A stretch of 39,471 nt of DNA from Kitasatospora griseola (GTDB lineage: Bacteria > Actinomycetota > Actinomycetes > Streptomycetales > Streptomycetaceae). The stretch lies in the NCBI RefSeq assembly GCF_014648555.1, contig NZ_BMRI01000047.1, positions 1 to 39,471 on the forward strand, in the 5' to 3' direction. The stretch's first letter is position 1, and each line of letters opens with the position of its first letter. Positions 32,201 to 38,408 of the stretch are shown in pieces. The translations under genes and the position numbers were made by a program. The notes below the pieces were generated by a model. That model was not told where the DNA came from and did not search any database. It saw only the letters and a list, made by a program, of their open reading frames with translations.

Positions 32201-33423
32201 AGGCGGCTGGTGAGGTCGGCAGGGGGCTGTCCGTCAGCAGCCAGGTCTGCGAGGTCGGTGAGGCCGGCGGCGCGAGCGACGAGGTACAGGGTGCGGGCCG
32301 GGGTGAGCCCGGCAAGGTGGGCGGTGAGATCGAATGGGTCGTCCGGGCAGGGGGTTCCAGCGGGGAGGCGCTGGAGGTGGCCGTGGCGGATGAGGATGTC
32401 GCGCAGACGGTTATTGGTGTGCAGGAGGATGTGACCGAGGAGGGCCGATTTCCCGGCGCCGGCGGGGCCGGTGACGACCAGGGCGCCGCTGGTGGCGGTG
32501 GTGAGCCAACGGAGGATCCGGTCGCGTTGGAGGGTGCGGCCGTGGAAGTACCAGGCAAGTTCGCCGAGTTCGGCACCGGACGCCTTCGGGATGAAGTGCC
32601 GCTGCTCGTCGACGGGCAACTGGTCGATGACGGCCTGGAGCTCGGCGAGCTGGTCCAGTGGGGCTGAGACTGAGGCTGCGGCGGTGGGGACGAGGCGGAC
32701 CAGCTGGTCGCGGTCGTCGTCGATGGTGAGGTCGTCGACGAATCCGCTGAGGCGGCCGGCGAGTGCGCGTCCGAGGGCGGACAGGCCGATGGCACGCTGG
32801 GTGGGGAACGTGGTGTGCAGGGCCCGGCCGAGGGCCTCGGCGAAGGCGCCGAGTTCGGCGTACCCCTTGGCGGCGGTAGACAGCAGCAGGTATCGGGCGG
32901 CGTCGTCGTAATGGGTGAAGAGTTCCTTGTGGACGGCTCGGGCGAAGCTCTTGGAGAAGCAGGCGTCGAGGATGACGATCGCCCAGCTGTCGGCGTTGCC
33001 GGGGTGGAGTTGGCGGCTGCCGATCGCGCGGGCGATCTCCTGCGGGGTGACGCCGTCGTCGATTGGTGCCGGGGTGCGGTGGTGGGCGAGGTGGTCCGCG
33101 CTGCCGTGGCCGACCCAGTACAGCACCGTATTGCCGCCGGGTGCGGCAGGCTGCTTCCAGGCGCCGAGCCGCTCCTCGACTGCCTGCCGGTTTCGTTCGT
33201 CCGGCGACACGGCCCACGGGGTGGTGCGGACGCCGTAGGGGGCGAGTAGGTCGGTGATGGCTCGCACGTGGGTCTCGGTGTCCAGGTCGGGCAGGAGATC
33301 GTGCTGGTAAGAGGTGAAGTTGATCGGGAAGAGCTCGATGCCGCCGCCTTCGGGGGACGCTCCCGCGGTGTCGTGGCCGGTGTCTGCGGGCGGGGTGTCA
33401 CCTGCTGCTGCGGGGGTGCTCAT
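29284..33423 (-). CDS. caspase-like/STAND NTPase/WD40 conflict protein
   Basis: 1379 residues. The N-terminal caspase-like domain (about 30-230) has both catalytic residues: His106 in YWVGHGSAD and Cys155 in ILDACFSKS. A linker leads to a STAND/NACHT-type NTPase with P-loop GPAGAGKS (about 319-326) and Walker B LTLLFDALDE (about 419-428), then a helical region to about 830. The rest is eleven 46-residue WD40 repeats (LTGHDDEVRAVAAF, then TVRIWNPATGAQLG) plus a degenerate last one. Proteins of this build are known in multicellular bacteria as sensors whose repeats detect a trigger and whose NTPase unleashes the protease, giving cell death or defence. It lies 16 bases after the LCAT-like gene, with no strong ribosome site of its own. 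Confidence 0.9.
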   Translation of the reverse strand: MSTPAAAGDTPPADTGHDTAGASPEGGGIELFPINFTSYQHDLLPDLDTETHVRAITDLLAPYGVRTTPWAVSPDERNRQAVEERLGAWKQPAAPGGNTVLYWVGHGSADHLAHHRTPAPIDDGVTPQEIARAIGSRQLHPGNADSWAIVILDACFSKSFARAVHKELFTHYDDAARYLLLSTAAKGYAELGAFAEALGRALHTTFPTQRAIGLSALGRALAGRLSGFVDDLTIDDDRDQLVRLVPTAAASVSAPLDQLAELQAVIDQLPVDEQRHFIPKASGAELGELAWYFHGRTLQRDRILRWLTTATSGALVVTGPAGAGKSALLGHILLHTNNRLRDILIRHGHLQRLPAGTPCPDDPFDLTAHLAGLTPARTLYLVARAAGLTDLADLAADGQPPADLTSRLLAALRARQEPLTLLFDALDEAEQPLVIADQILRPLAALPTVRLIIGTRRSTREGPDQPAPDDTDLLDTLRPRPAEADGGQVVDLQCVEVAQDPEALAGYLRAKLHSAKRRRALDAEDDHIEEAVQRLVVDHSHNGAEPQQFLYARLAAHELLNDPELLADPSPLVGRTHRQLFARALERLHRTNPNYTSLLKALGLAQGRGMPDQDGIWATAANALASVPAQTRASISGLLEDAAPYLALDQEHEQSVYRLAHRTFTEHFATAPDTGQAHAAITTALACHTRESLQQLGAPGATSLPSDISPYIRRHLATHARLGHTAAALNVLADHPDVLDNLDLTSITTNALRHGIASNALPPAIAGTVLLQHHARDTNPDHWPGTVTAWRRWWRRLGTTYIQGTPPPSEPHTHNNAPWPPSLTAGTARARQLHLQLTGHTTEVWSIAAFTAPDGTPRLASAGADRTVRIWNPATGAQLGQPLTGHDGGVGAVAAFTAPDGTVRLATGGINDRTVRIWSPVTGAQLGRSLTGHDDEVRAVAAFAAPDGTARLASASADGTVRIWNPATGAQLGRSLTGHDDEVRAVAAFAAPDGTARLASASADGTVRIWNPATGAQLGQPLICHDGGVSAVAMFTAPDGTPRLATGGDDGTARIWNPATGAQLGQFVTGRTHGVWAVTVFTASLGTPLLASAGADGTVRIWNPATGAQLGRSLTGHDGGVGAVAAFAAPDGTARLASASAGRMVRIWNPATGAQLGRSLTGHDGWVGAVAAFAAPDGTARLASASADGTVRIWNPATGAQLGYFFTGRTHRVRAMTAFTASDGTPRLATGGDDGTARIWNPATGAQLGHFFTGRTHGERAVAVFTAPDGTPRLATAGFDGTVRIWNPATGAQLGQPFIGRIHGVRAMTAFTAPDGTPRLATASGDRTVRIWNPRTRTGHVLPLADETYELGAGHGLLIASTTAGYLVIDVSSIPTNTA
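29401..30926 (-). repeat. tandem 138-bp repeats encoding WD40 units
   Basis: Eleven copies of a 138-base unit, seen as TTCCAGATCCGC on the + strand at regular 138-base spacing (for example near 29839, 29977, 30115, 30253, 30391, 30529). Units near 30391-30670 are almost identical at the DNA level. Such identity implies recent duplication or gene conversion, so the copy number is likely to vary. Confidence 0.88.
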
Positions 33424-33439
33424 GGATCGGCTACCAAGT

Positions 33440-34972
33440 TCAGGCGTTAGGCGGCGTGACGAGGATGAGTTGGGTCAGGGGCGTGTGCCGGCCGGTGTCC
33501 AGGGTGACCCGGTACAGGTCCGGGGCGTCCGCGGTGAAGTAGGCCGACAGGGACCCGTCCGTGCGGTCGAGGTCGCGGCGCAGGGTCAGGGGGTGGCCGG
33601 GGCGGCCGGTGGTCGCCGAGCGCACGCTCAGGCTCACCCCGGCCGGGGTGTCGAGGCCGGTAGCGGTGAGAGTGAGCGGCTGTCCGAGCGTCCCGCCGAG
33701 GTGGGGGGTCTCCAGGCCCGGCCCGTCGCCGGTGCCGTCGCCGAGGTCGGTGCCCTGCGGGCGCTCCAGCGCGATGCGGCGGATCTGCCGCAGCACCTCG
33801 TCATGGCACATCAGCGTGCCGTGCTGGCCGAACACGTAGTGGACGGCCTCGGTGTCGGTGCGGGCGGAGGGCAGGTGGACGGTGCCGTCACCGGAGGCGT
33901 CGCGGCGGGCGGGGATGCCGGTGGCCGGATCGCGGACGAGGTCACCGTCGTCGCCGATGTCGAAGGCGTGGTGGCGGCCCGCGACGACCGGGAGACCGGC
34001 GCGTTGTTCTTCCAGGGTCTGTACGGTCGGCTGGGCCTCGCCGACGACCGCCCGGTGCCCCGGCAGCACGAACCCGCTTCCACGATGGCGTGCGCGCTCG
34101 GCCAGGGAGCGGGCGGCCAGGTCCCGGTCTCCGCCGAACCGGGCGACATCGGCTGCGACGAGGCGGTCCACCTCCAACCCCCGGTCCAGGCAGCGGTAGC
34201 CGGGCAGCAGGTCGTGGACACCAGGCAGGGTCGCCGCCATCGCCTGCACCCGCTGCACCAGCCGCTCCGGCTTCGCCCGGGTGTGCAGGAGGTTGAGCGC
34301 CAGGACGGACTTCGCCGAGCCCAGGAACGGCGTCCCGACGGTGACCACCGCCCGGGTGTCGGCCGCGAGTTCCGGGTCCTGCTCCAACGCGGCCCGCACC
34401 ACCAGCCCGCCCATCGAGTGCGCCACGAACACCAGCCGCGGCCGCGCCGCGCCGGCCGCCCGCCACCCGGGCACCGCCGCCACACGCTCGCGCCACCACT
34501 CCAGGTGCGCACGGGCCCTACGGGCCAGAAGCGCGCCGTTGTAGGCGACCGCCAGCCGCCAGTCGTAGGGGAACGGCGCCACCGCCTCCGGCGCCAGCGT
34601 GACCCCCTGAAGCGCCTTGGTCGCCTCGCTGTACGGGTCGAGGCCCTGGAAGACGGGCAGCCACCAAGGTTTGGCGAGCAGCCCGGTGGCGCGGATGCGG
34701 GTCAGCGGCGCCCGCCGGGCGGTGTCGGCGTCGGCGGCCTGCTCCCGCTCGTCCGCGTGCAAGGCGGCGAAGAGGGTCTCGCCGCTTAGCGCGCCGGTGA
34801 GCATCGAAAGGTCGGCGCCCCACAACGGGCGGCCCGTGGCGGTGTCCTCGAGGACGCTGCCCATGATGCCCGGTACCACCACACAGGCGTCCCGGGTGCG
34901 GTCGTCGAACACCGGTGGCACCCCCGCGAACGCCACCCCGTGCTCTGACACGTCAGCCCCCACCGTCTCCAT
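33440..34972 (-). CDS. LCAT-like alpha/beta hydrolase (phospholipase/acyltransferase)
   Basis: 510 residues. It shows the lecithin:cholesterol acyltransferase-type layout: an oxyanion region VVVPGIMGS (about 31-39), the family signature FPYDWRL (about 134-140), nucleophile Ser186 in VFVAHSMGG, an acid probably in SGDGTVHLPSA and a His in GQHGTLMCHDEV. A C-terminal beta-sandwich-like domain (about 420-505, LTLTATGLDTPAGVSL) ends the protein. Expected reaction: hydrolysis or transfer of acyl chains of phospholipids. There is no signal peptide, so it acts inside the cell. First gene of the operon with the caspase-STAND protein, hence a candidate membrane-attacking effector. ATG 34972 is used; GTG at 34951 is an alternative. 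Confidence 0.85.
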   Translation of the reverse strand: METVGADVSEHGVAFAGVPPVFDDRTRDACVVVPGIMGSVLEDTATGRPLWGADLSMLTGALSGETLFAALHADEREQAADADTARRAPLTRIRATGLLAKPWWLPVFQGLDPYSEATKALQGVTLAPEAVAPFPYDWRLAVAYNGALLARRARAHLEWWRERVAAVPGWRAAGAARPRLVFVAHSMGGLVVRAALEQDPELAADTRAVVTVGTPFLGSAKSVLALNLLHTRAKPERLVQRVQAMAATLPGVHDLLPGYRCLDRGLEVDRLVAADVARFGGDRDLAARSLAERARHRGSGFVLPGHRAVVGEAQPTVQTLEEQRAGLPVVAGRHHAFDIGDDGDLVRDPATGIPARRDASGDGTVHLPSARTDTEAVHYVFGQHGTLMCHDEVLRQIRRIALERPQGTDLGDGTGDGPGLETPHLGGTLGQPLTLTATGLDTPAGVSLSVRSATTGRPGHPLTLRRDLDRTDGSLSAYFTADAPDLYRVTLDTGRHTPLTQLILVTPPNA

Positions 34973-35181
34973 GCTGTCCGACGATAGCGGACGGTACCTG
35001 GCAGATGGCCCTGGAGCGGGTCCAGGTCTAGGAGCGCGGCAGGGAGCATCGACTGGGACATCTGGTTGACTCGACGATCGTACGCGCGCGCCCCCTTGCT
35101 ACCAGCGCCCTTCACACCTCACCACCCGCACCCGGCACAAGCCGCAGCACTGGCCGGGCAACCGACGGGTGGCGGGGAACC
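34973..35181 (-). promoter_or_regulatory. upstream region of the conflict operon
   Basis: This region should hold the promoter of the minus-strand operon. Close to the start codon GTCCG-N7-CGGAC (34976-34992) forms an inverted repeat, with TATCGT on the minus strand as a possible -10 inside it, and CCTGGA-GCGGG-TCCAGG (about 35010-35026) forms a second one. No matching -35 is clear. Promoter placement is inference. Confidence 0.35.
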
Positions 35182-35301
35182 GCGGGTGAGGCGATCGGCC
35201 GCTCACGCGGCGGCTTAACGACCAAGATCCACCTGAGTGCGTATGGCCGTTGCTGGAGCCTGTCGCTGGTCAGCACAGCCGCGAAGTGGTCCAGGAGGTA
35301 A
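35182..35301 (+). pseudogene. IS5-family transposase remnant
   Basis: In the + frame ending at TAA 35299-35301 the text reads EAIGRSRGGLTTKIHLSAYG. GRSRGGLTTKIHL is the hallmark of IS5-group DDE transposases in Streptomyces. It then degrades (RCWSLSLVSTAAKWSRR) before the conserved DDE residues. Neither the N-terminal nor the C-terminal part is present and no inverted repeats were found. The rest of the intergenic region, 35302-35435, shows nothing further. Confidence 0.7.
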
Positions 35302-35435
35302 CCCGCAGTTGCTCACGCGCAGCTTACGGGTTCTCGAAATCAAAGCCGTCGCCACCCGGTATGTCCGACTTTTGAGCGCCCGGTCCTTGACACAGAGCGT
35401 CCTCCTCAGCGCCACCTGTGCTGCGCCAGAACTCG

Positions 35436-35837
35436 TTAGTTGAGGTACATCCCCGCCCAGGAGCCGTCGTAGCCGGTCGAGGCCATGGCCGTCTCGAAGT
35501 CATCCCACGCGGCGGTGGGCGTCGAGTAGTGCTGCTCGAAGTACTCGACCGTCAGGTCATCCTCGAGCCATTCGTGGCCGCAGCGGCAGCGGACGAAGAC
35601 ATGCCGGCGGATACTGAGGAGCAGCCAGTCGCGGCCGGCCTTGCACTCCTCGCACGTGATCACGATGCCGCGGGGGTTCAGTTCATCGTGGTGCGGGACC
35701 GCCCGAATCACGGGCTTGTCCTGGGAGAGGGTGGGGAAGTCGGGGATCGAGAACTCGATGCGGTCGAGCGGCGGGAGGTCAGCCGGCTCGGAGTCGTTGG
35801 GGCCATGGCCGTTATGAGGTCTCGGCGAATCCGACAA
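35436..35837 (-). CDS. zinc-ribbon hypothetical protein
   Basis: 133 residues from TTG 35837, 6 bases after AAGGG. A Pro/Asp-rich N-terminus, a segment LDRIEFSIPDFPTLSQD, then a zinc ribbon: CEEC (about 62-65) and CRCG (about 83-86) around RDWLLLSIRRHVFVR. An acidic C-terminus follows (YFEQHYSTPTAAWDDFE). Likely a single-zinc nucleic-acid or protein binding module; family not recognised. No Arg tail. The spacer to the next gene upstream (35838-35965) contains no gene. Confidence 0.72.
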   Translation of the reverse strand: MSDSPRPHNGHGPNDSEPADLPPLDRIEFSIPDFPTLSQDKPVIRAVPHHDELNPRGIVITCEECKAGRDWLLLSIRRHVFVRCRCGHEWLEDDLTVEYFEQHYSTPTAAWDDFETAMASTGYDGSWAGMYLN

Positions 35838-35965
35838 GTACAGCCCTTTCGTAGCGATGGCGGATCAAACCATGCGTTGGTCGAGTTTATTCCCGAAACT
35901 GCCAGTCGTTACGTGGCTGTGATTGTCTCGTCTTTCGCCGACTGCTGCGCGGCGAGCGCCCGATG

Positions 35966-36496
35966 TCACCTGCGGGGTGCTCGGGGTGGGGCGGGCAGTG
36001 CGTGTTCAGCGCGCAGGACCTGCACGACGAGGGCGGAGGCCGCCAAGGGGATTCGGGGTGAGCGCGCTTCCGCAGCGGCGGCGCGGCTGGCCGGCGCGGT
36101 GGAGACGGCGGCACCGCGCAGGAGGGCGGCGAGGGCCGGGCCGGTTTCGCGCCAGGTGTCGATGGTCGACCACAACTCCGCGTTGCGTTCCTCCACCGCG
36201 GCGGTGTGGCCGGGCTCGATCGGTGCCCCGTCCGGCCGGCTGTGGCACTGCAGGGTGGGCTTCCACTGGTCGAGGATCCGGTTGGCGTCCTCGAAGGCAC
36301 TGGCCAGGGTGCGCAGGTAGTAGCCGGCGCGGTCGGATTCCCGCCCGGGCGGCAGGAGCCAGTGGGCGGCGCGGCCGTCTTGGAGGAGGGCGTCGACGTG
36401 GGGCAGGACCCGCTGGAGGTGGGCGAGCGCGGCGGCGTCGCGGCGGACTTTGCCGTCGTCGTAGAGCTGCTCGTCCAGCGGCCAGCCTTCTTCGTC
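35966..36496 (-). pseudogene. 3' part of interrupted gene, with Arg tail
   Basis: Continues in frame after TGA 36497-36499: DEEGWPLDEQLYDDGKVRRD, a helical stretch (AHLQRVLPHVDALLQDGRAA), DANRILDQWKPTLQCH and ERNAELWSTIDTWRETGP, then a tail (APASRAAAAEARSPRIPL) ending APPRAPRR. No ribosome site or good start lies near the stop; the first GTG (36196) is far inside. So this is the C-terminal half of the gene starting at 36961, separated by one stop codon (CGA to TGA is the simplest origin). Confidence 0.6.
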
Positions 36497-36961
36497 TCAG
36501 AGACCGTCGGAGATCGAGTCCCAGTGGTCGAGGGCCTGTTGGGCTCCGCGGAGGGCTTCTTCGAGGAGGGCCAGCCGGTGGCGGGCCTGGAGCCGGTCGT
36601 GGAGGGGCAGCAGGGTGTGCTCGATGTCGGCTGCTGCGGTCGCCGGGTCGGCGGGGACGGAGAGTTCGAGCTGTTCCCCATCGACCGCGTGCTGGGTGTA
36701 GGAGTTGCCGTCGGTCATCGCGGTCGAGCGGATCGTGTAGCTGTGTCCGGTGTTGTGCTGCTCCTCGACCACGAGGAGTCCGATCGGCCGGTCGGGGCTG
36801 GTGAGGACGGAGGCGTTGCGGAAGTCGGCGAACCGGATGGGGCCGAGGGCGAGCATCGAGAGGATGTCGGCCATGTCCGCATCGAGGTGTTGGTGGTGCT
36901 CGGCCGTCCAGGCGCCGGGCAGGCGGGCGGCGAGGGCGGTGGCGTAGGAGGGGAGGTCCAC
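36497..36961 (-). CDS. hypothetical protein, 5' part, paralogue of gene at 19165
   Basis: 154 residues from GTG 36961; an in-frame CTG at 36982 giving an MTTENRN start is possible, since MTT starts are common here. It contains YATALAARLPGAWTAEHHQH, a beta-like middle (RPIGLLVVEEQHNTGHSYTI) and HDRLQARHRLALLEEALRG. The same layout is seen in the 19165 protein. It ends at TGA 36497-36499 after WDSISDGL, while the same frame remains coding for another 176 codons. Likely broken, or read through. Confidence 0.65.
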   Translation of the reverse strand: MDLPSYATALAARLPGAWTAEHHQHLDADMADILSMLALGPIRFADFRNASVLTSPDRPIGLLVVEEQHNTGHSYTIRSTAMTDGNSYTQHAVDGEQLELSVPADPATAAADIEHTLLPLHDRLQARHRLALLEEALRGAQQALDHWDSISDGL

Positions 36962-37031
36962 GTTCCTGTTCTCGGTGGTCAGCTTGGGTGTGGGGGTGTC
37001 GGCGGCGCAGGCGAGCGGATACGGTCGCGGG

Positions 37032-37071
37032 GCGGGCCCGGCGCGAGCAGAGCAGTGCGCCGGGCCCGCCG
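37032..37071 (-). terminator. hairpin terminator after ATP-grasp gene
   Basis: Perfect 14-bp arms 37032-37045 and 37058-37071 (GGCGGGCCCGGCGC and its complement) with a 12-base loop, 12 bases beyond the stop of the minus-strand ATP-grasp gene. GC-rich hairpins without a long T run are usual terminators in Streptomyces. It separates the ATP-grasp pair from the gene at 36961. Confidence 0.82.
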
Positions 37072-37083
37072 CCGTTCAGGTGG

Positions 37084-38352
37084 TCAGCCCTCGGTCGGGG
37101 CAGGGGCGACCGCGATGTCGAGCAGTCCCTCGGCGTGGGCGAGGTGCTCGTGGACCTGGGCGGCGTCGGCGCCGGTGACCACCAGGTGCCCCAGGCGCGC
37201 GGTGCCGAGGTCGCCGGCCGGGGGCAGGAGGACCTGCCGGCCCGGCTCGCACTCCCACACCAGGCGCTCCAGCCAGGCGGGGTTGCCCAGTTCGGGGCGG
37301 GGGCGGGCGGTGCGGACGGTGCCGGAGGTGGCCGGGTAGAGGAAGCGGACGCCGGCGGCGGCCGAGCGGGTGGGGGTGAGGTCGGGTTCGCGGCCGAGGG
37401 CGATGTCGGCCGCCGCAGCGGCGAGGTCGATGCCGGTGGCGAGCCGTACCAGGTGTCCGATGAGGTCTCCGCCGATGCGACCGTTGACCTCGATCAGGCG
37501 GGGGCCGTCGGCGGTCAGGCGCATCTCGACGTGGGAGACGCCGGAGTTCATGCCGAGGGCGTCCAGGGCGGCCTCGGCGACCGGGCCGACTTGGGCGAGC
37601 AGCGGGTCGCCGGCGGACACGACGTGGCCGACCTCCTCGAAGTGGGGCTCGGGTCCGAGTTCCTTGCGGGTGACGGCGACGGCGATGGTAATGCCGTGCA
37701 CGGTGACGCACTCGACCGAGACCTCGGGGCCGGCCAGGTACTCCTCGACGAGGATGCCGCTTCCCTCCTCGCCCTGGTCCTCGGCCCGGCCGCTGGCGTA
37801 GGCGAACGCGCCCGGCAGGTCGTCGGGGTTCTCGACCTTGATCACGCCGATGCTGCCCGCGTGCGCGCTCGGCTTGAGGACTACGGGGTATCCGATGCGG
37901 CGGGCCGCGCGGGCGGCGGTCACTAGGGAGGTGACCCGGATCGACTGGGCGGACGGCACACCCTCCGACGCCCACACCGCCCGCGAGGCGGACTTGTTGC
38001 GGCAGGCCGCGGCGGTGGCCGAGGACTGGCCGGGCACGCCGAGGTCGGCGGCGACGTGCGCGGCCGGCACCAGCGCGTACTCGTCCCACGTCACCACGCC
38101 CTTGACGGTGTGCCGCTCTGTCAGGCGGGCGACCGCCCAGCGCAGCTGCTCCAGGTCGCCCAGGTGGGCCACCTCGTGGTCGCGGACGTAGTCCAACTGC
38201 CAGGTCGGGTCGGTGGCGTTCACCAGGACCAGCGGGCTGCGGCCGGCGGCGGAGGCGAGGCAGTACGACCTGTACGCCCGGTCTCCCGACCCCAGCACCA
38301 GGAGCACCCCCTCGTCGTGGATGTCGTTTGTCGGGGTGTCGGTGGGAATCAT
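37084..38352 (-). CDS. ATP-grasp carboxylate-amine ligase
   Basis: 422 residues from ATG 38352, 5 bases after GGAAGGA; a GTG near 38412 overlapping the upstream stop is the alternative. Pre-ATP-grasp domain (LLVLGSGDRAYRSYCLAS, VTWDEYALVPAAHVA), then the ATP-grasp fold with RIGYPVVLKPSAHAGSIGV (ATP-binding Lys), ILVEEYLAGPEVSVEC, and the metal-binding end VEMRLTADGPRLIEVNGRIGG (Glu and Asn). Such enzymes join a carboxylate to an amine through an acyl phosphate. Residues resemble L-amino acid ligases, but the substrates cannot be read. Operon with the GNAT/FemAB-like gene upstream; a terminator follows. Confidence 0.87.
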   Translation of the reverse strand: MIPTDTPTNDIHDEGVLLVLGSGDRAYRSYCLASAAGRSPLVLVNATDPTWQLDYVRDHEVAHLGDLEQLRWAVARLTERHTVKGVVTWDEYALVPAAHVAADLGVPGQSSATAAACRNKSASRAVWASEGVPSAQSIRVTSLVTAARAARRIGYPVVLKPSAHAGSIGVIKVENPDDLPGAFAYASGRAEDQGEEGSGILVEEYLAGPEVSVECVTVHGITIAVAVTRKELGPEPHFEEVGHVVSAGDPLLAQVGPVAEAALDALGMNSGVSHVEMRLTADGPRLIEVNGRIGGDLIGHLVRLATGIDLAAAAADIALGREPDLTPTRSAAAGVRFLYPATSGTVRTARPRPELGNPAWLERLVWECEPGRQVLLPPAGDLGTARLGHLVVTGADAAQVHEHLAHAEGLLDIAVAPAPTEG

Positions 38353-38408
38353 GCTGGTCCTTCCGGTTCGTGGCGGCGAGGCGGGCTGGTCGGCGGGCAC
38401 GGCGGTGT

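Noticed and set aside
33314..34789. + strand 491-codon frame opposite the LCAT-like gene
   Set aside because: The - strand has the complete LCAT motif set; the + frame is low complexity.
35386..35420. + strand promoter with TTGACA near 35386
   Set aside because: No suitable -10 at 16-18 bases and no + strand gene downstream.
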